From Paratractidigestivibacter faecalis (GTDB taxonomy: Bacteria > Actinomycetota > Coriobacteriia > Coriobacteriales > Atopobiaceae): a stretch of 64,000 nucleotides of DNA. Below the pieces are notes generated by a model. The model worked only from the letters and a program-made list of their open reading frames with translations. It made no database searches and was not told the origin of the DNA. The position numbers and the translations under genes are program-made. Shown here piece by piece: positions 44,201 through 51,291 of the stretch. Every line of letters begins with the position of its first letter. The first letter of the stretch is position 1. The stretch spans positions 1,638,742-1,702,741 of the forward strand of contig NZ_QSNG01000001.1 of NCBI RefSeq assembly GCF_003416765.1. Reading direction: 5' to 3'.

Positions 44201-44259
44201 AAGCGCAATGCCCCCTCCGCGCCGCAGCCGCCCGTCTTCCCACTGGTCCTGTCAGCCAT
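41248..44259 (-). CDS. SARP/BTAD-type regulator with degenerate N-terminal P-loop domain
   Basis: 1003 residues. N-terminal residues about 15-190 look like a STAND/AAA ATPase whose Walker A is degenerate (GLCAEPGLGGSKFIEEL) and with VFLEGLPPSDEAH. About 450 helical residues follow, solenoid-like. The C-terminal third carries an OmpR-type winged helix (VEVCLLGTFSMRVGGRLVADGRLDRRDARTVLEFLLLK) followed by a bacterial transcriptional activator domain (CDVDEFEAQAKLALERRDPATTIRAARRAEELYGGDLC). In classical SARPs these are N-terminal; the order is reversed here, as in MalT-like proteins. Start at MADRTSG behind GAAGGGG. Target unknown. Confidence 0.8.
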   Translation of the reverse strand: MADRTSGKTGGCGAEGALRFEFTLARRVVSNTAASPGHQIIGLCAEPGLGGSKFIEELKAGFAREKLPVRFRNFGAQEPERATRTLVRFSNGTVAEASAPRAVVFLEGLPPSDEAHVQRQVRAIRKVAEGCAAVVVAVLPEAEQLLEELEEAVTLTTADLAMDLRTTLEARPGGRALAHVTRGAQPLVECLAACGWKEGLGPLPPAYYKRCGVAVGKMLRDTLSPDEQMIRAFMVLVGKGSLAGAASALGLYAEDYAYDLMRLAPLLGVSADLSTYDALGSDDPQVLSACLGAVRDVGRAGEVAALKAMRLLAQRGDFLRASLVAEAAESAVVHDLVLRYSSGFLNAGKWQLVRDALADVDAVAGLDPDHVRLVRHALLALTRPSSRPSQHPGPPSGKAQRLDDATLCLFLEARGAQARIAHFDGAAGDVGPVGRGLVLHLRALSLVGKGRFSDAIALMGSSPDADVGGVASLLLAQDRAFCLLALGEVESAASAMEGAEALASSLGCRGMSSSLGALRCAVRLVAGASMRGEEVASAALACEKCENALGRMLALGVGVLRDLKVGNDAQASLRGRLLARIASQAGRGYARDLSRVVCALAAARAGSRFDFGPDPWSCEDVGVLAEVVTAALSGEGVPIVSPSPPSSVMWLIVPLVRDLGDVSSLLREQVPSEWRARAAELEERWEAAELPCFAPAATPGASASLSLVDDPGRHRVEVCLLGTFSMRVGGRLVADGRLDRRDARTVLEFLLLKDKMSAQRYEVIAQVWPEDNMEKGASRLYQATTAIRGAVKEVDPTLDVFSVSKAQKSLALDPSLVSCDVDEFEAQAKLALERRDPATTIRAARRAEELYGGDLCRPTVDASGLISARRVELRSLYVDALVAGADAALQTGRDGLAVSFGREAVCADDMREDAFMAYMRALKASGRGAEASAEYEKYARRVVRVRKLPPSRELRDLASRSMGFSAKERYERRKLLVEDAREVEVLPLVPLDAEDEERFLMEG

Positions 44260-44565
44260 GATCGGCCCCTTCTCAACCCAGGCACGCGCCTGGCCCTTCA
44301 CGTGGAGAGAAAGCTAGCACGCATGCAAAACGCCCCGTGGGAGGGGGTCTGCCCGAGGCACCATAAGCAAGTACCTGCGCGCGGTACGTATCCTGAAAGC
44401 TTACTGAATTAGGAAAAGAAACAATCGTTCAGAAGTGTTCAATAGTTCATATGCGTCCTTCAGGGCAGCTATTTACCTTGAAATATGATTGTTTGAATGG
44501 TGCGACATTTTAAGTGGTATCAAACCCGCAGACGGTCAGGGGGCAGCCGACCAGAGAGGGGCGAC
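44260..44565. other. intergenic region upstream of the SARP-type regulator
   Basis: 306 bp without a convincing gene. The right half is AT-rich and holds AAACAATC (44419-44426) and ATATGATTGTTTGA (about 44485-44498). The latter 14-mer is identical to the left arm region of the DeoR operator candidate at 35402. Otherwise only weak promoter-like sequence. Confidence 0.5.
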
Positions 44566-44700
44566 ATGGCGGTATTTGTCACCGGCGACCTCCACGGGGG
44601 TCTTGACATTCAGAAGCTGCGGGACATGCACGTGGACGAGAAGCACGTGGTTCTCTACGACAACATAGTCACCCTGGGCGCGGGCAGCGATTCCTGGTAG
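44566..44700 (+). pseudogene. truncated metallophosphoesterase, N-terminal fragment
   Basis: 44 codons from an ATG with GAGAGGGG upstream: MAVFVTGDLHGGLDIQKL matches the start of calcineurin-like phosphoesterases, with the metal motif GDLHG. After about residue 20 similarity stops, and the frame ends in a TAG formed by the GGGACAGTCCC palindrome. The remaining ~200 residues of such an enzyme are missing, so this is a remnant. Confidence 0.65.
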
Positions 44701-44716
44701 GGACAGTCCCTACCAG
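44694..44716. repeat. palindrome CTGGTAGGGAC A GTCCCTACCAG at two gene ends
   Basis: 11-bp perfect arms around one base. The TAG in the left arm terminates the plus-strand phosphoesterase fragment (44698-44700), and the TAG read from the right arm terminates the minus-strand ATPase remnant (44710-44712). The core GGGACAGTCCC is shared with the elements at 9305 and 20107. Confidence 0.8.
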
Positions 44717-45572
44717 TACATCTCTTCCAGCCCCACGAGAGCGACATGCCCTGACGGCTGCGCGGCAAAGCCAGACGGGGAGAAGAACCCATAGCGGCGG
44801 CAGTCGAGGCCACGTGCTTGGACCTGGGCGGTTTCTTCATCAATCATCTTCCGGGTCACGGGCGTCTTGCGGAACTTTGCCTCATAGAACACAAAGCCGT
44901 CGGGGTCTTGCGCCACAACGTCAAACTCGCCGCTCTTGTGCTCGGCCGGCAGGTCGTACCAGTACTTGCCGATGGCGTCAAAGGGCGGCTCGATCTCTCC
45001 CGCACGGTTCTTCCGCACCAGATACTGACGGCAAATCTCCTCGAACACATGCGAGACGTAGTTCTCTTCAAAGTCCCGCCCAACATAGCGGTCAAAGAAA
45101 ACGTCTGGGTCAAGCAGCTGCCTCTGGGAGGAGTAGCGAAAGACGTATCGGTAGTAGAACAAGCTCAGGGAGTCCACGATGAAGCAGCCCGCCTTGCGCT
45201 TGTTCTGCGCGTCGTTAATGGGAGCGCGTCGCTGAACCAGGCCCATTTCAATCAGCTTTGAAAGCACATCAGTCATTGCCGGGCCGCTTGAGACGTGCGA
45301 CTGGTCAAGTATGTCACGCCCCCGATAGCCAGCGGAGGGTACCCAAGCGCCTCGGAGGCGAGGGCCATCAGGCTCGCAACGTTGTCTCGCTCGGAGGTCT
45401 GTCGGCATTCAAAGTAGATGGCAGTCTCGGCGCCATGCAGCTCGAGCGCATGCTTGGTGAGCTCGCCCTTGCCGACGCGTCGGCGACCATAGACCAGGTT
45501 ATTCTGCTGCTCACGGCAGCTCAGCACCTTGCTGATGCGGGCAAGCTCAACCTCTCTTCCAATAAATGCCAT
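44710..45572 (-). pseudogene. DUF234-type ATPase, internally deleted and frameshifted
   Basis: The N-terminal part starts at MAFIGREVELARISKVL (45572) with a P-loop reading GRRRVGKGEL, where the family has GKT/S. The C-terminal part lies in another frame (44710 to about 45310): SGPAMTDVLSKLIEMGLVQRRAPINDAQNKRKAGCFIVDSLSLFYYRYVFRY and a nuclease-like KSGEFDVVAQDPDGFVFYEAKF. About 180 residues of the middle of this ATPase family (usually 450-480 aa) are missing where the frames meet near 45300-45330. The damaged P-loop supports loss of function. Confidence 0.75.
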
Positions 45573-45586
45573 TAACTCAGTTCCTC

Positions 45587-45676
45587 CCGACTCGGTTTTG
45601 TCCGAGTTGATTCCAGCATGCATGGATGGCGCCCGGACGTTAACTCGGACAGAACCGACTCGGTTGTGGCCGAGTT
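45587..45676. promoter_or_regulatory. three-copy palindromic operator array upstream of the ATPase remnant
   Basis: A 22-bp unit resembling CCGACTCGGTTnTGnCCGAGTT occurs at 45587-45608 and 45655-45676, and inverted at 45642-45663 (overlapping the third). Each unit is itself near-palindromic (AACTCGG ... CCGAGTT). The nearest copy ends about 15 bp before the ATPase start codon, so an operator or 5'-UTR structure is likely. Confidence 0.6.
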
Positions 45677-45684
45677 AGTTAAAG
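45668..45684. repeat. 17-bp direct repeat, left copy
   Basis: GGCCGAGTTAGTTAAAG, identical to 47576-47592. The two copies bracket the AlbA_2-domain gene. Confidence 0.8.
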
Positions 45685-45785
45685 GCCCAGCTCGGCGATA
45701 ACTTGACGCATGGCGGCCAACTGGCGAGAGAAAAAGGCCGTCGGCTCAGCCGACGGCCTCAGCGCGGATCGATTAGATTCTTCCG

Positions 45786-47432
45786 CTACTTTTTGACAGG
45801 GACATAGAAGGACCGCGGACCCTTCTTCACAAGCGTTAGCTCCCCGTGCTCTTTCAGCTTCTTGAGCTCGTAATATGCAGCATCGCCGTCGGGGAGATGT
45901 AGAAGCTCTCTGACGTCAGACGCAGTGACTCTTCCCTGTTGTCTTGCCAGCTTCATTATCAATTCAGGATAACGAACCCGGTCTATATCAGTCTGTCGCA
46001 CATACTCCTTTGCCTTGCCGCCGTGCCCGTAAACCTTCTTGCTCAGCATGTACGACCTGTTTTGCCCGACACCACTCGCCTCAACCAGCCCCGCTTCACA
46101 AAGGAGTTCAACAGTTCTCCTAAGTCTTTGATGCTGAATATCCACCATCTCGGAAAGCTCAGCAATCCCACAACGCCTAGAACGCTTGAGCGCGTCTAGG
46201 ACTAGAAGAGACTGCAGCGGCAGTTCAGCGCCACGATTTCTTTCCTCAGCCAGGAGCCGCACGAACTCGGCGTCGGGTTCGCTGCGCTCGATAAACAGCG
46301 ATACCATCGTTTGATTCGAGGCACTGTAATCGGGCAGGGGCCTGCCGTATAGCAGGGAACCCTCATAGATACGATCGATGCCACGTCCCGTTCTTTCTGC
46401 CAGACCGACCCTCTTAAGGGCATCCATCAGACAAGGGTTGCGGCCCTGCGGCTCCGCGCTCAGCAGATTGCGCACGCTAATTCCTTCGATAAATCCTCCG
46501 GGATTGTTTACCAAAAGGCCAGCATCATCCATCTGCACCCTAACGCGTCCCAATACGGAATAGTCCCTATGGCCGAATGCATTAACAACGGCCTCGCGGA
46601 GCGCCCTGCGATCGTAAAGCGGCGTTGGCTGACTAAGAAGCCCTATCTGGACCTCTGTAACCGGGTTCCAAGGCTCAACGCGCGCAATGATGTCTTCAAT
46701 CGTATAGAGCAGCGGCTGCCTATACGACTCGTTCGCGCGAATATCAGTGCCCTCAAGCACCTGAAACACAGCCTCGTGAGTGGGGACGAGTCTCTCGAGA
46801 GACTCGGCCTTCCCGATCATAAGGAGTCCGGCAAGCGTGGGCGCGTCTTTCTCCCCCACCCTCGTCGTAAGCTTCAGTGCCCGCTCGAGCTCGTCGTCCG
46901 TTAGCTCAAGAAGAGCTCGGTCGCCACCGCGGCTCGTCTGCACAAGGCGTCTGAGCCTAGCAAGCTCAAGCGGGTCAAAATCATCACACGTCGCATCAAC
47001 AACGGGCTGGGCCGAATAGTCAAGGCGCCCCAGGTCGGACAACCTCGTTGCAATCTCGTAGGGATACATCGGAACGCTCTCCGGCGTACCGTCCGACTTT
47101 ATCCTTCTGCGCAGAATCCGCCCATTGCTCGTCGCCACGATGCTTCGCGATCTTGGGACCTCAATATGCATCACGGGGAACTTCTCAGCCAGAGTTTCCG
47201 CCCTTACGGACACGGGAGGAACGGTCTTATTCGCGACCATTGCCGCGACCTGAATAGGATCACGGTGAGCTGGCTGCGCGCCAGTGATCTCGCCGTCATC
47301 TTCAACGCCGATGTAAAGGTCTCCTCCCTCGGAATTGGAGAGGGCAACGACTTCGTCAACGATGATACTTTCGCCAAGAGTTTTACGATCGCTCTTGAAC
47401 TCAACGGACAGGGTCTCCTTTGTTGGAATCAT
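45786..47432 (-). CDS. AlbA_2 (Schlafen-like) / GHKL-ATPase / winged-helix regulator
   Basis: 548 residues. The N-terminal AlbA_2 domain (ETLSVEFKSDRKTLGESIIVDEVVALSNSEGGDLYIGVEDDGEI, about 8-130) is followed by an ATP-binding HATPase_c_4-like domain (LREAVVNAFGHRDYSVLGRVRVQMDDAGLLVNNPGGF, GLAERTGRGIDRI). C-terminal winged helices follow (GIAELSEMVDIQHQRLRRTVELLCEAGLV; RQQGRVTASDVRELLHL). Such proteins are annotated as ATP-binding or RecG-like transcriptional regulators. A 24-bp palindrome just upstream suggests autoregulation. GC is clearly lower than the neighbours and the gene is bracketed by 17-bp direct repeats, so it was probably acquired. Confidence 0.85.
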   Translation of the reverse strand: MIPTKETLSVEFKSDRKTLGESIIVDEVVALSNSEGGDLYIGVEDDGEITGAQPAHRDPIQVAAMVANKTVPPVSVRAETLAEKFPVMHIEVPRSRSIVATSNGRILRRRIKSDGTPESVPMYPYEIATRLSDLGRLDYSAQPVVDATCDDFDPLELARLRRLVQTSRGGDRALLELTDDELERALKLTTRVGEKDAPTLAGLLMIGKAESLERLVPTHEAVFQVLEGTDIRANESYRQPLLYTIEDIIARVEPWNPVTEVQIGLLSQPTPLYDRRALREAVVNAFGHRDYSVLGRVRVQMDDAGLLVNNPGGFIEGISVRNLLSAEPQGRNPCLMDALKRVGLAERTGRGIDRIYEGSLLYGRPLPDYSASNQTMVSLFIERSEPDAEFVRLLAEERNRGAELPLQSLLVLDALKRSRRCGIAELSEMVDIQHQRLRRTVELLCEAGLVEASGVGQNRSYMLSKKVYGHGGKAKEYVRQTDIDRVRYPELIMKLARQQGRVTASDVRELLHLPDGDAAYYELKKLKEHGELTLVKKGPRSFYVPVKK

Positions 47433-47450
47433 CCGCACCCCTTTAGCTAA

Positions 47451-47515
47451 TCCCGCAATAGCGGAATTCTATCCCGTAATTACGGGATAGATCACGTAAT
47501 TACGGGATTATTCCG
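47451..47515. promoter_or_regulatory. palindromic operators upstream of the AlbA_2-domain gene
   Basis: A 24-bp perfect palindrome at 47468-47491 (core CCCGTAATTACGGG) is followed by a second, imperfect copy sharing CGTAATTACGGGAT at 47491-47508. Degenerate half-sites ATCCCGCAAT and ATTCCGGGAT lie on either side. The site is about 40 bp before the start codon. Confidence 0.7.
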
Positions 47516-47575
47516 GGATAGTCAGCAACAGTCCGCAAGAGTCGGAAGGGGCGCAGGCCCAAGTCAAGCGGCGTC

Positions 47576-47592
47576 GGCCGAGTTAGTTAAAG
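47576..47592. repeat. 17-bp direct repeat, right copy
   Basis: GGCCGAGTTAGTTAAAG, identical to 45668-45684. It includes the stop codon of the DUF2075 remnant (TTA at 47587-47589). Confidence 0.8.
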
Positions 47593-47892
47593 CGGCTTGC
47601 ACCCCGAGGCCGCCCGCTTAAGCGCTTCCTGCAGGTCAGGGTCAACGGCAAAGAGGTACAGGCCGTGCACCCCTCGCTTTAGCAGGACGTTGAGCTCGTT
47701 CGAGAGGTTCTGACGCGAGAAGTCCTTCGTGCCGTCCCTCTTGTTGGTTGCCTTTGAGTTTTTGCTCGACCCGGCATCAAACACGACCTTCCCGTCAACG
47801 TACCTGACGGAAGGTCCAATGATCAGTCCCGCGTAATTGAGGTCAAACCCTTGGATGGTGAACGTGGAGCCCACCTCGACGCCAGGGCGAAC
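47587..47892 (-). pseudogene. DUF2075 helicase, C-terminal fragment
   Basis: About 100 residues: GVEVGSTFTIQGFDLNYAGLIIGPSVRYVDGKVV ... NELNVLLKRGVHGLYLFAVDPDLQEAL. This is the C-terminal motif set of DUF2075/Schlafen-group DNA-RNA helicases (FTIQGFDLNYAG, LLTRG.GLYIYAVD). The N-terminal helicase domains (about 500 residues) are absent; the frame runs into unrelated high-GC sequence near 47893. A remnant cut by the arrival of the mobilization block. Confidence 0.75.
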
Positions 47893-48087
47893 GACATCAA
47901 TGCCCTGAGGCTCCTCGCCTACGCCTCTGCCTGCGACGGGACCGGCCGTTATTCGAGTGAGCACCTCGACGCAGTGGCCAGGCTCCTCGGCGTCGGCCTG
48001 GACGCGCTCCGGTGCGTGGCCGTCGTCGCCCCCAACGAGAACGGCGGCTGGCTCTCCGCATCCGTCGCCGAGGCCACGAATGCCTAG
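47893..48087 (+). pseudogene. 5'-truncated gene at the edge of the mobilization block
   Basis: A plus-strand frame without a plausible start: DINALRLLAYASACDGTGRYSSEHLDAVARLLGV ... VVAPNENGGWLSASVAEATNA, ending TAG. Its last codons overlap the MobC start (ATGCCTAG), as in a translationally coupled operon. I do not recognise the family; it looks like the tail of an element gene whose front was lost at the junction with the DUF2075 remnant. Confidence 0.55.
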
Positions 48088-48424
48088 GTCGGCCTACATC
48101 ACCGTCCGGGTCTCTCCTGCCGAGCGTACCAGCATCGTGGCGCGCTCGGCCTCGTGCGGAATGGCCCCCTCGGCATTCGTGCGCGAGGCCGCCCTCCTGC
48201 GCGACACGTCGCCCGCCAGGGTCGCCGACGCCGACGGGCTGCGGCGCATCCGCGTCGACCTCAAAAGAATCGGAAACAACCTCAACCAGGCCGCCAGGGC
48301 CCTCAACGCCTACGGCACCGACGAACCGGCCCTGGGCATGCTTCGCGACGCCCTCGGCCCCGTCTCCGAGGCGGCCGCGTCCCTGGCGGCCCTTCTCTCG
48401 AAGGAGAACGACCATGAACCCTAG
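48080..48424 (+). CDS. MobC-like mobilization protein
   Basis: 114 residues: AYITVRVSPAERTSIVARSASCGMAPSAFVREAAL (ribbon-helix-helix-like DNA-binding start) and RIRVDLKRIGNNLNQAARALNAYG, the conserved GNNLNQ.A motif of MobC/relaxosome accessory proteins. It helps the relaxase nick oriT. Overlaps the preceding fragment by 8 bp and the coupling-protein gene by 11 bp. Very high GC. Confidence 0.85.
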   Translation: MPRSAYITVRVSPAERTSIVARSASCGMAPSAFVREAALLRDTSPARVADADGLRRIRVDLKRIGNNLNQAARALNAYGTDEPALGMLRDALGPVSEAAASLAALLSKENDHEP

Positions 48425-50296
48425 CGCCATCGCCGCCGGCGTCACCGCGGCGGCCCTCGCCCTCGCCTCGTGCCCGGCCCTCGCGGGGCCGCTCGAGGAG
48501 CTCGCCGGCGGCGGCACGCCCGACCTCGTCGCGGCCGTCGCCGCCATCGACCCGGCCGCGGCGCCCGCCTGGTGGCTCTCCGGCGACGGCGCGTCGCATC
48601 CGGTCGGCTGCCTCCTCGCCCTCGCCGCGTGCTCGACAGTCGCCGCGGCCATCGCCCTCTCGGCGGCCGCGCCGCGGCGCGAGGGGAACGGCGGCGTCCT
48701 GGGCGACGCCCGCGTGCGCTCCGGCAGGGACGCCGTCCGCGGCTCCTGCACGTGGGACGGCCGGCACGACCCCGCGGGGCGCGACCTCGTCTACGGCTAC
48801 TCCGGCGGCAGGGAGCGCAGGCGCCACCTCTACGAGCCCGGCCGCTTCTGCCTGGTGGACGGCTCCACCGGCTCCGGCAAGACCCGCTACATGCTGATCC
48901 CCACCATAGACCTGCTCACCTACGGCGGGGCCTCGAGGGGCTCCGAGCCCCACACCATAGTGGTCACCGACGTCAAGGGCGAGCTGCTGGAGCTCACCGG
49001 CGACGAGCTCGCGCGCCGGGGCTACGAGGTGCTGCTGCTCGACGCCGCCAGGCCGGCGCGCGGCCAGAGGTTCAACCCCCTGAGGCAGGTGCTCGACCTC
49101 TACTCGGCCGGCATGCCCGACGAGGCCGAGCAGGCGGCCGACGGCGTGGCCGAGTCGCTCGTCCCGGACGACCGCGACGGCGCGGCCAGCCACTGGGTGG
49201 CCTCGGCCCGCTCGCTGCTGTCGGCCGTCATCCTGCTGGTGTGCCCCGACGGGGCCAGGACCATGGGGACGGTCGCCGCAGTGGCCTGCCGCGGCACCGA
49301 GGGGGAGGGCGACGACCCCTGCGCGCCGCTGAGGTCGCTCCTGAGGTCGCTGCCGGGCTCCCACCCGGCGCGCCCCCGCGCCTCCCAGTTCCTCTCATCA
49401 GGGGGCAACGAGCTCGGGAGCATCGTCTCCACCCTCAAGGCGGCCATCCGCGCCTACGGCTCTGCCCCCATGGCCTGGCTCACCTCCGGCAGCAAGGTCG
49501 ACCCCAACGCAAGACGGCCCTGTTCGTGCGCACCATGGACGAGGGGTCGCCCTACAACGCCCTGGCCACGGTCCTCCTGGGCCAGCTCTGGGAGGCGGCG
49601 AGGCTCTCGGCCGAGGCGGAGGGCGGCAGGCTCGCCAGGCCGGTGACGGTGGTGGGCGACGAGTGGGGCAACCTCCCGCGCGTCCCGTGCCTGCCGGCGG
49701 TGCTGTCCCTGGGGCGCTCCTACGGCTTCTACTGGGTCGGGGCCGTGCAGAACCTGGCCCAGCTCAACCGCTACGGCGAGCGCGACGGTCGCCCCAAGGT
49801 GCTCGCCAACTGCGGCGTCAAGGTGGCGCTCAAGCTCGGCGAGGAGGAGGACCGGAGGTACTTCACGGAGCTCGTCGGCAAGACCACCCGGCACACCCGC
49901 GGCACCTCGTCGGGCAGGGCGGTCTCGGGCACCTCGGCCTCGACCAGCTACTCGGAGCGCGCCGACGACGTCGTGCACGCGTGGGAGTGGACCTCCATGG
50001 CGCCGGACCGCGACGGGGCCGTGGTGGTGAGGCAGGCCGAGAACGGCGCGCCGCGCTCGCACGCCGGGGCGATCAGGGCGCCCCTGGCCGACTGCGCCTC
50101 CACGCCCACCCGCGCGCACTTCGACCTGGGGAGCCGCGAGCACGAGGCGGCCCGGAGGAGGGCCTACCGGGAGCGTCTGGAGGCCGGGGCCGCGCGGGCC
50201 GGGAGGGAGACGGCGCCGACCTGGCTGCCGGAGTGGCCGGAGGACGGCGGCGACGCCGGCGGGGCGGGGGCCTGGGACGTCCTCTGCCCGGACTAG
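48414..50296 (+). pseudogene. VirD4/TraG-type coupling protein, single frameshift
   Basis: About 628 codons over two frames. Part 1 (48414 to 49510): N-terminal hydrophobic segments, then Walker A DGSTGSGKT (149-157), TDVKGELLELTGDELARRGYEVLLLD, RGQRFNPL. Part 2 (49511 to 50296): KTALFVRTMDEGSPYNALATVLLGQLWE, Walker B-like VVGDEWGNLPRV, YWVGAVQNLAQL. Inserting one base after GC at 49509-49510 rejoins DPNA-KTALFV perfectly, so one base is missing. Either a real inactivating mutation or a sequencing error in a very GC-rich stretch. It links the relaxosome to a type IV secretion channel. Confidence 0.85.
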
Positions 50297-50307
50297 GGGG
50301 CGGGGGG

Positions 50308-51255
50308 GTGACCGCCGTCAAGCAGGTGAGCGTCTGCTCGCGCCAGCACCTGGAGAGGATGCGGGGCTACCTCGACTGGGGGCGCGACAAGGCGCTCGCC
50401 CACGAGACCTGGAACGTCATCGACGAGCGTGACTGGTGGCGGGAGATGGACCAGACCCGCGAGGCCCTCGGGCACAACGGGCCCGGCAGGGCGGGGGCGC
50501 GCTGCACCTACATGCAGCACCAGGTCCTGGCCTTCAACCCCGACGAGTGCTCCTGCAACGGCGGGCCCATGACGCCGGGGAGGTGCATGGACTGCGCCCG
50601 TGACTACGTCGCCCTGCGCTACCCCGACCAGGAGGTGGTCGCCGTCCTGCACCTGGAGGAGTGCCGCGGCGACGGGAGCCGCCGCTTCGCCTGTCACCTG
50701 GGCGTCAACAGGAGCGACCTGGCCACCGGGCTCAGGCTCGACGAGGGGCCGGCCAGGAGGGCGGCCGCCGCGAGGGCCGCGACCGTCCGGGCCCTGGACG
50801 AGAGGTACGGCCTCAGGCAGCTCGAGCGCGGCCAGGCCAACAGCCGCGCCCACGCCAGGCAGCCCTCCCGCGCCGAGAGGGAGATGGCCCGGCGCGGCCG
50901 GGCCGGCGACTCCGAGAACGCGCGCGTCCGCGCGGCGGTCGTCCGCGGGGTCGAGGAGGTCGGCCGAATGCGCTCGTGCCCGGACCGCATGGGGGAGCTG
51001 GAGCGCAGGCTCGCGCGCGACGGCGTCCGCATGCGCCGCGGGGCCCGCGGCGGCCTGCAGTACGAGTTCCGCTCGAGGTCCCTCGGCGGGACGCGCAGGG
51101 TGTCCGGCGCCCGCCTCGGCTTCGCCCGGGACCGCCGGACTGGCGTCGTGGTGAGGTTCACCGCGCGCGGGATACGCGAGGGCATCGAGGCCTTCCGGGC
51201 GCTCGAGCGCGCCGCGGAGAGACAGTACGAGCAAGAGCGAGGAGACGGCCAGTGA
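50308..51255 (+). CDS. relaxase / mobilization nuclease
   Basis: 315 residues with a GTG start behind GGGGGCGGGG. The N-terminal half has MQHQVLAFNPDECSCNGG, MDCARDYVALRYPDQEVVAVLHLEECRGDGSRRFACHLGVNRSDLATGLRLDEG, the pattern of relaxases found in coriobacterial mobilizable elements. The single conserved H.L/H.G pairs (VLHLEE, CHLGVN) replace a classical HUH. The C-terminal half is Arg/Ala-rich. It would nick and pilot the DNA strand. No type IV secretion genes are present, so the element would depend on a helper. Confidence 0.75.
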   Translation: MTAVKQVSVCSRQHLERMRGYLDWGRDKALAHETWNVIDERDWWREMDQTREALGHNGPGRAGARCTYMQHQVLAFNPDECSCNGGPMTPGRCMDCARDYVALRYPDQEVVAVLHLEECRGDGSRRFACHLGVNRSDLATGLRLDEGPARRAAAARAATVRALDERYGLRQLERGQANSRAHARQPSRAEREMARRGRAGDSENARVRAAVVRGVEEVGRMRSCPDRMGELERRLARDGVRMRRGARGGLQYEFRSRSLGGTRRVSGARLGFARDRRTGVVVRFTARGIREGIEAFRALERAAERQYEQERGDGQ

Positions 51256-51291
51256 TGGGACAACGGAGCCACCACCGGAAACCGAGGCAGG

